Positions 54,614 to 63,582 are shown, counted from the stretch's first letter. The stretch is 64,000 bases of DNA from an uncultured Flavobacteriaceae bacterium (GCA_947502635.1 CANNAN010000002.1:496001-560000), one strand, 5' to 3'. Notes: generated by a model not told the origin, from the sequence alone. Made by a program: numbers and translations.

Positions 54614-54856
54614 ATGACTTCAGAAGAACTTAAATTAAATGTTGAGAAAGCCTTAGATGAAATTCGTCCGTTTTTACAAAGTGATGGCGGTGATATTTCT
54701 TTGCTATCCATAGAAAATGACAATTTAGTAAAGGTACAACTACAAGGGGCTTGTGTTGGTTGTAGCGTTAATCAAATGACCTTAAAATCTGGTGTAGAAA
54801 TGACTATTAAAAAGTATGCACCTCAAATAGAACAGGTTATTAATATTGAAATTTAA
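54614..54856 (+). CDS. NifU C-terminal domain protein
   Basis: 80 residues. Single NifU-C domain with the CxxC at C47/C50 (LQGACVGCSVNQ), preceded by FLQSDGGDISLLSI. Assembles or passes Fe-S clusters. Three bases after the Mrp gene, so cotranscribed with the carrier ATPase. Confidence 0.95.
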   Translation: MTSEELKLNVEKALDEIRPFLQSDGGDISLLSIENDNLVKVQLQGACVGCSVNQMTLKSGVEMTIKKYAPQIEQVINIEI

Positions 54857-54921
54857 TCTCTTTTTTTTTAATTCCTACTAAAATAATAGGGGAAACTTAC
54901 CTTCAAATAATTCAGAAAGTT

Positions 54922-54929
54922 TAAATTTG
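54922..54929 (+). promoter_or_regulatory. -7-like box before ferredoxin gene
   Basis: TAAATTTG matches TAnnTTTG, 48 bases before the ATG at 54978. Confidence 0.4.
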
Positions 54930-54977
54930 CGGCACGAATTGTGAAATGCTTTTAATCAAAGGTATAAAAACTCAACA

Positions 54978-55307
54978 ATGGAAGACATTAATATAAAAAT
55001 AACAGATAGAGATGGTGTAACTCATGACATTGTCGCACCCACAGATATGGCAATGAATCTTATGGAAGTTGTAAGATCTTATGAATTAGCTCCAGAAGGT
55101 ACTATAGGTGTTTGTGGAGGTATGGCTATGTGTGCATCATGTCAATGCTATGTGTTAAGCGAAACGGATTTGCCAGAAATGAGTGACGATGAAGAAGCGA
55201 TGTTATCTGAAGCTTTTGATGTGAAAGACAACAGTCGTTTAGGTTGTCAGATTCAAATGACTCCAGATATGGAAGGGCTTGAAGTAGAGTTGGCTCCTGA
55301 GAGTTAA
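54978..55307 (+). CDS. 2Fe-2S ferredoxin (adrenodoxin type)
   Basis: 109 residues. Cys ligands C46, C52, C55 and C90 are spaced as C-x5-C-x2-C...C, the adrenodoxin/ISC ferredoxin pattern, with an extra C57. Electron carrier, probably for Fe-S assembly or monooxygenases. Located after Mrp-NifU genes but with a -7 box of its own. Confidence 0.93.
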   Translation: MEDINIKITDRDGVTHDIVAPTDMAMNLMEVVRSYELAPEGTIGVCGGMAMCASCQCYVLSETDLPEMSDDEEAMLSEAFDVKDNSRLGCQIQMTPDMEGLEVELAPES

Positions 55308-55325
55308 AGTATAAAGTTTATAAAA

Positions 55326-55679
55326 ATGAGGAAGGCCTTTTTTTTAGTTTTACCGCTGTTTGTGTGTTTATCGTTTACACATAATATTGATAAACTTATT
55401 GGTAAATGGCATATTGAAAAGGCCGTTTATGAAAACGGAAAAGAAGCTAAGGAGGGAGGTTTTTTAGAATTTTTAAAAGATGGAAAGGTGCAAGGTGGAT
55501 CTACAGGAAAAAAGGCTTCAAGGTTTGGTGAATGGAATTATAATGAAAAGGATAGTATATTGACCTTAAGTTCTAAAGAAAAAAGAGGAGATGACGGAGA
55601 TTATAAGGTATTAAAGTTGATAGATAGTCTATTGATTCTAAAAAGAGGTAGAATGGAAATTCATTTAAAAAAGAGTTGA
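55326..55679 (+). CDS. Small secreted lipocalin-like protein
   Basis: 117 residues with a signal peptide (1-18). Remaining ~100 residues follow the lipocalin-like pattern seen in many flavobacterial exported proteins: LIGKWHIEKAVYENGKE (opening GKW), FLKDGKVQGG, GEWNYNEKDSILTLSS and the closing ILKRGRMEIHLKK. Ligand and role unknown. It is 18 bases after the ferredoxin gene on the same strand. Confidence 0.78.
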   Translation: MRKAFFLVLPLFVCLSFTHNIDKLIGKWHIEKAVYENGKEAKEGGFLEFLKDGKVQGGSTGKKASRFGEWNYNEKDSILTLSSKEKRGDDGDYKVLKLIDSLLILKRGRMEIHLKKS

Positions 55680-55739
55680 GTAATAAATACACCTAGTAGA
55701 AATGTCTTTGTACCACTTTCTACACACTTAAAACCGTAA

Positions 55740-56534
55740 TCACCACCAAACCAAGAACATTTTTTTCAATGCACCGGTTTTTAATTTCACCCAACAAAGC
55801 GGAGAAAATTGCTGTTTAAAATAGTCTTTAGCAACGATTTTAAATTTATCGGAGGTTAACCATTTTACGTTTGCATGTGGAATTATGAGCCAATCTTTCT
55901 TTTGTGGTATATAAAATTTACAATCATTAAATTGGTCTAGCTGATTTTTGTTGATATAGAAACCAGCAATACAATCGTTATTTAGAGTTTTGAGTTGTAT
56001 GTCTCGATTTGTAAGAGGTACAAATAACTGCGCTTTAAAGTAGACTTCCTGGGAAATATCTTGAGACTTTAGATTGAAACTTTTTAGATAATTTTTACAT
56101 TCGTTAGAATGTAAAAGAGGCAATTGTTTATCTTTTAATTTAGTGATTTTTTCTTTTAAAGAATCTTTTCTGTTGGGGCCAATAAAATGTTCGATTTCTG
56201 TTTTTCCAATAGAAGCATCGTATACATAGAATTTATAAACGACCTCTAAATGAATGGGTTTGTTGTTTTTAAGAAGTAAGCAGTCAAGTTCTCCCAAAGT
56301 TATTTTATCATTTTGAATTTGGATGTTTTCGACTATAATAGAAATGTTCTTATGTTGTTCTAATTCAAAAGAAACAAATCGCTCCACATATTTTCCTAAG
56401 CGTAGTTTTTCATCAATATTGACACCAATTTTGTCGGATTTAGATACGATTTTAAACGATTTTAAATTAGAAACGACCTTTCCTTTCCATAAAGAAGGCG
56501 TATTTAAAAAACCTTCATATCGTTTTTGAATCAT
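55740..56534 (-). CDS. DUF1853 family protein
   Basis: 264 residues, soluble. The pattern KYVERFVSFELEQHKNI, then TLGELDCLLLKNNKPIHLEVVYKFYVYD, is the DUF1853 core; the E and D with LEVVYK resemble a PD-(D/E)xK nuclease active site (D..ExK), a point known for related families and inferred here. Role unknown. It follows the phosphoesterase gene by 21 bases on the same strand. Confidence 0.82.
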   Translation of the reverse strand: MIQKRYEGFLNTPSLWKGKVVSNLKSFKIVSKSDKIGVNIDEKLRLGKYVERFVSFELEQHKNISIIVENIQIQNDKITLGELDCLLLKNNKPIHLEVVYKFYVYDASIGKTEIEHFIGPNRKDSLKEKITKLKDKQLPLLHSNECKNYLKSFNLKSQDISQEVYFKAQLFVPLTNRDIQLKTLNNDCIAGFYINKNQLDQFNDCKFYIPQKKDWLIIPHANVKWLTSDKFKIVAKDYFKQQFSPLCWVKLKTGALKKMFLVWW

Positions 56535-56555
56535 TAGTGTAAATCGTGAAATTAG

Positions 56556-57455
56556 TTATTCAGTTTTATAATCAATCAATTTTCTAGGGCCTTCAAGTAC
56601 TGTTCTAATAATTTGAAGTGTGCCATCTTCTCTAGTTGCGATATGCCATTTTATTAAAGTAATAGAGCTACTTTCAATTTCAATACCCGTGATACTTCTT
56701 GGGTGTACACAGCTACCATCGTTAAAAAAAGCAATATCCCCAGGCTCAGGGAAACGAGGTCTATGTGTATGCCCAACAATGGTTAATAAATTGTTGTTTT
56801 CAGAAATCCACTTTTTAGTTCTACGTTCTACTTTAATGAGTTCTTTGTAATTCTTGGCTGGGCTTGTGGGATCTGCAATTCCCATAACATTTAAGGGTTT
56901 CCAAAGAACGCGTACCATAAACCGACTCCATTTCCAAAACAAAAAATTCCACCAATCTGCCTGATGGCCATGGGTTAAAAAGAGTTCTTGTTTTGTTTCT
57001 GAATGTTTTAAAACAATGGCTTCGTTGTATGTGATATCCCCAAAAAGGTCTACGTCTTCACCAATTTTTGGGTCAAAATAAGAAGATAAATGTTTTTTTA
57101 CATAATTTGGATTTCTGTATACCATATCATGATTACCCCAAATCATGTGTAATTTACGCCCTTCATGAAATTGCTTCATAAGCATAAATACATTTTTGTG
57201 TGCATTTAAAATAGATGTAAAAGAAATGTTTTCCCAAAGTTCATCGCCATCTCCTAATTCACAATAGTGAAAACCTTCTTTGTAATAATGTTTCAATGCA
57301 TGAAAGTAGATATTTCTGTTATTAGCAAAATCATCTGCAAAGCTATTGTCCCCACGATGACAATCACTAAATAGGATGAATTTACTACTGTTATTAAATT
57401 CAACAACTTTAGCATTTTTATAAGCGCGGTTTAATCGTTTTTTTGATGAAAACAT
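56556..57455 (-). CDS. Metallophosphoesterase
   Basis: 299 residues. Calcineurin-like metal motifs: FSDCHRGDN (D, H), ELGDGDELWEN (GDxxE variant), WGNHDMVY (GNHD), LTHGHQADWW and IVGHTHRPRF. The two-metal site is intact except for a diverged DG in GDGDE. Substrate unknown; related proteins include UDP-diacylglucosamine and Ser/Thr phosphatases. Cytoplasmic. Followed by the DUF1853 gene. Confidence 0.9.
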   Translation of the reverse strand: MFSSKKRLNRAYKNAKVVEFNNSSKFILFSDCHRGDNSFADDFANNRNIYFHALKHYYKEGFHYCELGDGDELWENISFTSILNAHKNVFMLMKQFHEGRKLHMIWGNHDMVYRNPNYVKKHLSSYFDPKIGEDVDLFGDITYNEAIVLKHSETKQELFLTHGHQADWWNFLFWKWSRFMVRVLWKPLNVMGIADPTSPAKNYKELIKVERRTKKWISENNNLLTIVGHTHRPRFPEPGDIAFFNDGSCVHPRSITGIEIESSSITLIKWHIATREDGTLQIIRTVLEGPRKLIDYKTE

Positions 57456-57471
57456 AAAGTAAAAGTAAACA

Positions 57472-57500
57472 AAAAAGCGTTTCTGTATGAAACGCTTTTT
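57472..57500 (-). terminator. Terminator after the SDR gene
   Basis: AAAAAAGCGTTTC and GAAACGCTTTTT pair around TGTAT; 58 bases past the SDR stop on the minus strand. Same core as the hairpin at 61121-61154. Confidence 0.8.
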
Positions 57501-57557
57501 AAAATCATATAATTTAAGGAATGCTTCTATGTTATTATTCCGCTAGTCCAAATAAAA

Positions 57558-58277
57558 TTATGGGTTTGTAGACCATAAAGCGGCACTTTTAAGCATAGCT
57601 CTTCTTGGAAGTTTTAAGCCTGCAAGGATTAATTCTGCAAAATCTTCTGGTTGTAAAACACTATCATGAGAGTTCTTATTCGCAATGCCTAATTCAATGG
57701 TCATATCAGATTCTATAGTGCTTGGTGTTAATGTGTTTACTCTAATGTTGTTTTTACGGACTTCCTTCATTAGAGATTCAGACATGCCTATAACAGCGAA
57801 TTTTGATGCTGAATAGGCAGATATATTTGCATTTCCGGTTAACCCTGCTGTAGAGGAGACATTTATAATATCACCCTCATTTTTATTTATTAGGTGCGGT
57901 AAAACTTCTTTAGTCACATAATACATCCCCATAACATTAGTTTGAATAATTTGACTCCATTGACTAACTTCCATATCATTAAAAGACCCAATAACAGCAA
58001 TCCCTGCATTATTGACTAAAATATCGACAGAGCCCAAAGTATCAATAATACTTTTGATGCTGCTTTTAACCTCTTCATAATTACCAACATCGAATACGGA
58101 ATAAATAGCCTTAACTCCGAACGTTTCTAATTCAGAAACCGTTTCTTTTAAATTTTTTTCATTTCTACCTGTTATTGCAATATCAATACCTTCTTTAGCA
58201 AATGCTAGTGCTGTTGCTTTTCCTAGTCCTTTGCCGCCTCCAGTTATAATTGCTTTTTTGTTTTTTAAATTGCTCAT
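57558..58277 (-). CDS. Short-chain dehydrogenase/reductase
   Basis: 239 residues. Classical SDR: AIITGGGKGLGKATALAFA, NNAGI (NNAGIAV), catalytic S in INVSSTAG and YSASK motif (YSASKFAVIG). The C-terminus is FabG/3-ketoacyl-reductase-like. NAD(P)H specificity is not clear. It is the last of a same-strand run with the propeller-Dabb protein, GlcG and Crp genes (gap to the propeller gene: 70 bases). Substrate unknown. Confidence 0.9.
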   Translation of the reverse strand: MSNLKNKKAIITGGGKGLGKATALAFAKEGIDIAITGRNEKNLKETVSELETFGVKAIYSVFDVGNYEEVKSSIKSIIDTLGSVDILVNNAGIAVIGSFNDMEVSQWSQIIQTNVMGMYYVTKEVLPHLINKNEGDIINVSSTAGLTGNANISAYSASKFAVIGMSESLMKEVRKNNIRVNTLTPSTIESDMTIELGIANKNSHDSVLQPEDFAELILAGLKLPRRAMLKSAALWSTNP

Positions 58278-58347
58278 TTTTTATTTTTTAAATAGGTTTT
58301 TATAGAAAATTTCTGCTATGGGTTTTATATGAAATTAGTTGTTTGCA

Positions 58348-59874
58348 TTAATCATCCTTTGTCCAATAATCCATAACAAAAACATCGTCCAATAATGGTC
58401 CCACTTTGCTTACTAAATCCAAATGTGCTTTATGAAATAGGTAAATTTCTCGGTCATGTTCATTGTTAAATGTTAAGGTAAAGCAATGGGTGAAGCCTTT
58501 ACTATGGCCTTCGGTACTATCATTTACCCCCCATTCTATATGTACAATTTCTGGAATTTCATTTTTAAGATTTTCAAAAGCTTTAACGGCCTCATCGATT
58601 TGTTGTTCGGTGGCATCTGCTTTGTATTTTAGGTTTACCATGTGTCTTAAAACTTTCCCGTTTCTGTTAATTTTAGGAGAAATCTTATAGGTAGCTAATT
58701 TTTTTAAATCAAATCTATTGGAGCCAGCAATAAGGAAGTTGTCTTCACCTATTTTATGTGATCTCAAACCGTAATAAATGGAAAAACCAGTTTCTAAATA
58801 ATTTATAGGACTAAGAATGCCTTCTTCATTTAATTTACAAAGCTGAATACTGGCATCATCTCTGGTGCCAACAGCCAATATGGCTTCTTTACCATTTTCT
58901 GAAATAATTTCAATTCTTGTTTGTCCTTGTAGCTTAGTGTTTTCGTCATCTTTTAAAATAAAATGTGGTACTAAGGCCCCCTTTTTGTTTACCTTAAATA
59001 TAGTTACAGCATCACCATGATATACAAAATCGGTTTTTTTAATAAACCCATTTCTTTCATAATATTTATGGTGTCTGTGACCAACAATAACATAATAATG
59101 ACTTCCTAGCTTAACGCCTGTTACGGGATACGCCCCAGTTAGATAACTATCTTTTGTGTTATCACTTATATTGTTAATGTTTTTAAAGGTGCCATCTTCA
59201 TAAACTCTAAAACTACTTACACCATTGTCTTGAAAACCACCAGTATATAAAAAGGTTTTTTCGTTGATTTTGTGGGTAAACATGCCTATGATGCCATCTG
59301 TATGTATCTTATCATCATCTTTCATAGACTGAACATGAGTCAATTTTCCATCATTATTTATTTTAAAACAACTCAGTCCTGGTGTTTCTTCTAAACCACC
59401 AATAAAGAGATATGATGATTTTTTCATATGAATAACCTGCAAAGTAATAGCAGTTCCAAGGTGCGTTTCATCGGTATCTTCAACTAAAGCTACACGTTTT
59501 AAAGCTCCGTTGTTTAAAATTTTAAAAGTTTCAATAACATTGCCGTGCTTGTTAGCTACAAACAGAAAGTCTGTGCCTCCAATATTATCGGCAACCATGC
59601 CTCTAGCAGGTCCTTTTTGTTTGTGTAATTCGTGGTTACTAATTGGTGTTAATAGACCTTCTTTGTCTAAGCTGAAAGTATCAATATTGCCATAGCCGCC
59701 TGCATATACAAAATGAGAGCCGTCTTTTTCATAGCTAGTAACAGTAACGGTATTGTTGGCAGAAAGGTTTTTGAAGTCTTTTCTGTAGAGCATTAAGTCG
59801 TCAGAGATTTGCGCTAAACAAATTTGCGCTAAAAACAATGCTATGATGAGAATTCCTTTTTTTGTACAATTCAT
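58348..59874 (-). CDS. Secreted beta-propeller fused to a Dabb (stress-responsive A/B barrel) domain
   Basis: 508 residues with a signal peptide (1-22, LAQ). Residues ~30-400 contain at least six repeats of an F-x-[IV/L]-x-x-x-G-x-L pattern (FSLDKEGLL, FKILNNGAL, FKINNDGKL, FRVYEDGTF, FKVNKKGAL, CKLNEEGIL), the shape of a seven-bladed lactonase-type propeller. The last ~105 residues are a Dabb domain (LRHMVNLKYKADATEQQIDE, GFTHCFTLTF, YLFHKAHLDLVSKVGPLLDD). Separate Dabb proteins form homodimer barrels; fusion to a propeller is unusual. Periplasmic by the signal. Confidence 0.87.
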   Translation of the reverse strand: MNCTKKGILIIALFLAQICLAQISDDLMLYRKDFKNLSANNTVTVTSYEKDGSHFVYAGGYGNIDTFSLDKEGLLTPISNHELHKQKGPARGMVADNIGGTDFLFVANKHGNVIETFKILNNGALKRVALVEDTDETHLGTAITLQVIHMKKSSYLFIGGLEETPGLSCFKINNDGKLTHVQSMKDDDKIHTDGIIGMFTHKINEKTFLYTGGFQDNGVSSFRVYEDGTFKNINNISDNTKDSYLTGAYPVTGVKLGSHYYVIVGHRHHKYYERNGFIKKTDFVYHGDAVTIFKVNKKGALVPHFILKDDENTKLQGQTRIEIISENGKEAILAVGTRDDASIQLCKLNEEGILSPINYLETGFSIYYGLRSHKIGEDNFLIAGSNRFDLKKLATYKISPKINRNGKVLRHMVNLKYKADATEQQIDEAVKAFENLKNEIPEIVHIEWGVNDSTEGHSKGFTHCFTLTFNNEHDREIYLFHKAHLDLVSKVGPLLDDVFVMDYWTKDD

Positions 59875-59897
59875 AATTTTAATCTTTTCAAATTTAA

Positions 59898-60392
59898 TTA
59901 ATCTATAATTGATTTTGCTCCCGCTGTGGCAATAGCTCTATCTTGTTCTATGGTGCCGCCGCTTACACCAATGGCACCAATAATTTTACCGTCATTGTTT
60001 TTAATTGGTAAGCCGCCAGGAAATGTAATTAAACCATCATTAGAATGTTCTATGTTGTAAATAATACCTCCTGGTTGTGTTAATTCTCCTAATTCTCCAG
60101 TGTCAATGTTAAAATATCTTGCCGTTTTGGCTTTTTTAATGGCTACATCTATACTTCCTAAAAAAGACTCATCCATCCTTATAAATGCTTTTAAGTTGGC
60201 TCCAGCATCTACAATTGCTATATTGACCAGTACTTTTGAATCCTCCGCTTTTTTCTTAGCAGCTATAAGTGCTTTAAAAGCTTCATCATGTGTGATCTCG
60301 TTAGTTATTTGGGCATATGTTGCATTTGATAATAATGTTAGTGTAAATGTAATGATACAAATACAAATTTTTGAGTGCTTAAGTAAGTTCAT
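59898..60392 (-). CDS. Secreted GlcG/HbpS-family protein
   Basis: 164 residues. Signal peptide (1-27, TYAQ). GlcG/HbpS (DUF336) domain: AFKALIAAKKKAEDSKVLVN, IVDAGANLKAFIRMD, ARYFN region, and the GGLPIKNNDGKIIGAIGVSGG core. Relatives bind heme or are found in glycolate and diol operons; the ligand here is unknown. 24 bases upstream of the propeller-Dabb gene on the same strand, so cotranscribed. Confidence 0.9.
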   Translation of the reverse strand: MNLLKHSKICICIITFTLTLLSNATYAQITNEITHDEAFKALIAAKKKAEDSKVLVNIAIVDAGANLKAFIRMDESFLGSIDVAIKKAKTARYFNIDTGELGELTQPGGIIYNIEHSNDGLITFPGGLPIKNNDGKIIGAIGVSGGTIEQDRAIATAGAKSIID

Positions 60393-60482
60393 AATTCTGT
60401 TTATAATTTTATACTACAAAAATTATAAACTATCGTTAGAAAATAGTTGAACAAGTTCAACTTGATGAACTTTTTATTGGAT

Positions 60483-61055
60483 TTAAGACTGCTTTTTAAT
60501 TTTACTTAAAAATTCGTGAGTAATACCCAAATAGCTGGCAATTTGTTTGTCTGTAAGTTTGGATGCTATATTTGGGTAGGTGGTTGCAAAGTAATGGTAA
60601 CGTTCTTTTGCCGTTTCACAATGATTTCTAATTAAGCGGCGTTGCCATGCAACTAGTGCTTTTTGAGACATTACTCTAAATAACTTCTCGACTATGGGAA
60701 CAGATTCATAAAGTGCTAGTTTGTCGGCTCTATTAATTAAAAGAATTTTGCTGTCTTCTAATGCTTGGATATTTAAATTTGAAGGGGTTTGATTCATAAA
60801 ACTATCAATATCCATTAACCACCAATCTTTAGCTGCAAAATACAACGTGTTTTCATTGCCCTTTTTGTCGATTGTGAAAACTCTAAAACAACCTTCTAAC
60901 ACAAAACCTTCAAATTTATAAATACTTCCTTGTGTAAGTAGAAAATCTTTTTTCTTGATAAGATGGGGTTTAAAATAACTACTTATGGTGTCTAAGTCTT
61001 TCTCTGAAATCTGAATGTTTTTTTGGATATTTAGCTTTAATAAATCGTAAGGCAT
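60483..61055 (-). CDS. Crp/Fnr-family transcriptional regulator
   Basis: 190 residues. N-terminal cyclic-nucleotide-binding-like beta-roll (~25-115: KDFLLTQGSIYKFEGFVLEG, FRVFTIDKKGNENTLYFA) and C-terminal helix-turn-helix (~150-190: LTDKQIASYLGITHEFLSKI). No Fe-S Cys cluster, so not FNR itself; the ligand site lacks the full cAMP-binding signature. It is 90 bases upstream of the GlcG gene on the same strand and may control that operon. Confidence 0.9.
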   Translation of the reverse strand: MPYDLLKLNIQKNIQISEKDLDTISSYFKPHLIKKKDFLLTQGSIYKFEGFVLEGCFRVFTIDKKGNENTLYFAAKDWWLMDIDSFMNQTPSNLNIQALEDSKILLINRADKLALYESVPIVEKLFRVMSQKALVAWQRRLIRNHCETAKERYHYFATTYPNIASKLTDKQIASYLGITHEFLSKIKKQS

Positions 61056-61120
61056 TTTAAAAGTGTGTGTAAAAATTTTATTTTAAAGGTATGGCTTTGG
61101 AATGAAAAACTAAAACTTGT

Positions 61121-61154
61121 AAAAAAAGCGTTTCTACCTGAAACGCTTTTTTTT
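61121..61154 (-). terminator. Terminator after the Met-rich outer-membrane protein gene
   Basis: 14-base arms AAAAAAAGCGTTTC / GAAACGCTTTTTTT around TACCT, 24 bases past the stop codon. Confidence 0.85.
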
Positions 61155-61177
61155 ATGATTTGGAAAACAAAAAGGTT

Positions 61178-62197
61178 TTAATGAAGTGCGTACTGCAATC
61201 CGAAAGTTAAATTGTAATTCTGTTTTAATTGAATACCATTTAAGTCTTGGTAAAGTGGTGTTGAACATTCCGTCGCAAAACGCAGGCCTTTTAAGCCGCC
61301 ATTAGTGACTAAATAGTTAAGTCCAAAACCAGAATTAACATAACCGCCACCAGAGTTAGTCGTGTCAGCAGTAGTAACCATCATTGGGTTTAATGCAGAA
61401 CTTTGTCCATCAATTTTATCAACAAGAACAGCTTCCAATCTAATAGAAACACTTAAGTTATCACCAGCTTTAGCAGCAAGCCAGTTATTAAAGTTATAAC
61501 GATTTCCAAATTTATAATCTTGGTCATTATCGTTAATGTTAACCATAGCATTTAATTGATGGCCTCTGGAAAATTTAGCATATTGTTCTAAATAAGTGAA
61601 CCCTAATTTAACACCAAAAGAGCCCGTTCCTAATTGCATGGGGTAAGGGAGCTGCACCGCATTGCCCATAGACATAGGAAGCACGGCTTTTTCTTCAATG
61701 CTTCCAGTAGGAATTGAAACACCTACTTGTGCATGTAAAGCTTTTCTATTCTTATTAAGAATACCATATAAAGCACTTAGTGAAACGTCTCCTAAACCAC
61801 TAGTGCTTGTTGAAAACTGATTGCCATTGCGCATTTGCAAGTTCATATCATTTTCTAAGTAATTAGCCATAACCATTAATGTTATTTTATCAGATGGCGC
61901 ATACATAGCACCTAACATATGCATGTTCATTGTCATGTCTTGCGGTGCGACCATATAATTGGTGTGGGCATCAGCGTTTGTAGCATCGTTAGTGCCTTGT
62001 CTTAATTGCCTCATATCCATAGTCATGTAACGGTACGAAAACATAACTTCTCCTTTGTAATGTACATGGTCTGCCATTACAGATATAGGAGCGTGTCCGT
62101 CTGGTCTACCAGATGACCATAAACCTGATGATTCTTTTTCTTGAGCAAAAGTTATTGTTGTTGCAACGCATAGCATTGCAATGAAAAAATTCTTCAT
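61178..62197 (-). CDS. Met/His-rich outer-membrane channel-like protein
   Basis: 339 residues. Signal peptide (1-18, TFAQ). The remainder is a beta-barrel of the MetA-pathway/phenol-degradation type (alternating strands, closing NYNLTFGLQYALH). It is unusually rich in Met and His near the N-terminus (APISVMADHVHYKGEVMF, YRYMTMDMRQL, DMTMNMHMLGAMY), which suggests a Cu(I)/Ag or other soft-metal link; this is inferred from composition. It is 69 bases after a membrane protein with Cys/His motifs, on the same strand. Confidence 0.82.
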   Translation of the reverse strand: MKNFFIAMLCVATTITFAQEKESSGLWSSGRPDGHAPISVMADHVHYKGEVMFSYRYMTMDMRQLRQGTNDATNADAHTNYMVAPQDMTMNMHMLGAMYAPSDKITLMVMANYLENDMNLQMRNGNQFSTSTSGLGDVSLSALYGILNKNRKALHAQVGVSIPTGSIEEKAVLPMSMGNAVQLPYPMQLGTGSFGVKLGFTYLEQYAKFSRGHQLNAMVNINDNDQDYKFGNRYNFNNWLAAKAGDNLSVSIRLEAVLVDKIDGQSSALNPMMVTTADTTNSGGGYVNSGFGLNYLVTNGGLKGLRFATECSTPLYQDLNGIQLKQNYNLTFGLQYALH

Positions 62198-62266
62198 TAT
62201 AAATGATTATTTAAGTTTTATGTGTTAGCGAAAGTATTTCCGAAGAAATAAAAAACGAATGTTAGT

Positions 62267-62650
62267 TCAAGCTATATCGGGCGGTTGATAAGCTCTTTTA
62301 AAATAATCGAAGTGATACAATTGTATGTATGAAAATTGAGATTGGGTACTATTTAAAGAAATGAATACTTGAGAGGTGTCTATACCATAAATAGTTACAA
62401 AACCAATAGGGTAATTTTCTAATGAAACACTTAATGATGTTAAAGGATCTGTTTTTTGTTGTTTATTAATTTCCTTTACTAAATGACATTTACCATGACA
62501 TTCCAGTTCTGGCTTGTCTTTATTAATACATAAAAACTCAGCAATATAATCTTGGTTTAAGATGTATTCAACATAGGGTTGAATAGGTCTTAACATAGCA
62601 ACCAAGTATAAGAAAATAAAAAATGTAGCTGTTAGTTTATTTAAATGCAA
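62267..62650 (-). CDS. Small membrane protein with Cys/His metal-like motif
   Basis: 127 residues. One N-terminal hydrophobic segment (7-22), then FLCINKDKPELECHGKCHLV with three Cys and two His, and a C-terminus ending YFKRAYQPPDIA. Similar short proteins with CxGxCH occur beside metal-linked outer-membrane genes in Flavobacteriaceae. Role unknown; metal binding is an inference. Upstream partner of the Met-rich barrel gene, probably same mRNA. Confidence 0.7.
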   Translation of the reverse strand: MHLNKLTATFFIFLYLVAMLRPIQPYVEYILNQDYIAEFLCINKDKPELECHGKCHLVKEINKQQKTDPLTSLSVSLENYPIGFVTIYGIDTSQVFISLNSTQSQFSYIQLYHFDYFKRAYQPPDIA

Positions 62651-62722
62651 AAATGAAATTTTTGCAAATATATAATTAGATGTTAGATCGTACTAAAACT
62701 TGGGATTATTTATTTGAAAATC

Positions 62723-63424
62723 TTAATTTTTCAACTTTTCAATAGCAATAGGAAGTATGCGCTCTATGAACTTGGAATATGCATATTCTGAAGGGTGCAA
62801 TCCATCTGCAGCAACTAATTTAGGGTCTGTTATTCCATTTCTTGTAATATCGGTAATATTGATGAATGAGATATTATTTGTGTTGCAATAATTTTTTGCA
62901 TAATCATTATATTTATCAATTTCAGAACTGACATTGCTAGTGTTTTGTCCAAAAGGAGTAAAAGTATAATCGGGGATAGAAATAACAATGACATTCGATT
63001 TATCTCCTTTTGCATAGCCAATGGCTTTATTTACAAGTTCTGGAAATTCAATTTCATATACTGAAAAGGGGCTATTTTGATACTGGTTGTTTACACCAAT
63101 AAGTAATGTCGTCAGGTCATAATCATTTGATAGGGTTGTCGCATTTAAAGTATTTATCAAATTTGTAGTGGTCCACCCTGTCGTTGCAATTACTTTTAAA
63201 TCAAAAGTTGGATTAGCTTCAAAACTTAATTTTAAACTATTTTTTAGTTGCTCTGGAAATTTACAAATTTCACAAACACTTTCTCCTATTGTGTAGCTAT
63301 CTCCAAGGGATAATAGTTTGAAGTTTTTTTGAGTTGTATCTTCATCTTTAAAAAGAGCATTTTCTTTACTACAGCCAAAGTTTAGTACCATGTAAAATAT
63401 TAGTAAATAAAAGCTTTTTTTCAT
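62723..63424 (-). CDS. SGNH/GDSL hydrolase lipoprotein
   Basis: 233 residues. Lipobox Cys at 18 (VLNFGCSK). Catalytic Ser43 (LSLGDSYTIGE), oxyanion Asn in IGVNNQYQ, and Asp207/His210 in AADGLHPSEY. Family members cleave esters of acyl chains or sugar O-acetyl groups. Envelope-anchored. Two extra Cys (C52, C55: CEICK) may form a disulfide. Substrate unknown. Single gene. Confidence 0.9.
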   Translation of the reverse strand: MKKSFYLLIFYMVLNFGCSKENALFKDEDTTQKNFKLLSLGDSYTIGESVCEICKFPEQLKNSLKLSFEANPTFDLKVIATTGWTTTNLINTLNATTLSNDYDLTTLLIGVNNQYQNSPFSVYEIEFPELVNKAIGYAKGDKSNVIVISIPDYTFTPFGQNTSNVSSEIDKYNDYAKNYCNTNNISFINITDITRNGITDPKLVAADGLHPSEYAYSKFIERILPIAIEKLKN

Positions 63425-63438
63425 GTTTTTAATCTAAA

Positions 63439-63472
63439 GAATTCCTTGATACTTTGCGTCGGAGTTTCCTAT
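63439..63472. repeat. Degenerate dispersed intergenic repeat
   Basis: GAATTCCTTGATACTTTGCG followed by TCGGAGTTTCCTAT resembles 16899-16931 (shared ATTCCTTGAT and TTTCCTAT). Non-coding, upstream of the SGNH gene. Confidence 0.4.
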
Positions 63473-63550
63473 TACATTACTCTTTTGTTATTCAGGTCGG
63501 GGTTACATAAAGATTAAAGATACGAATTTCTCTGTTTTTGGGTTTGAATA

Positions 63551-63582
63551 AAAAAAAATGCTTCTTGCAAAAGAAGCATTTT
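63551..63582 (-). terminator. Terminator after the partial gene at the right edge
   Basis: Perfect 12-base arms (63555-63566 with 63571-63582) with a GCAA loop and an A8 tract that gives a minus-strand T run. Confidence 0.85.
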
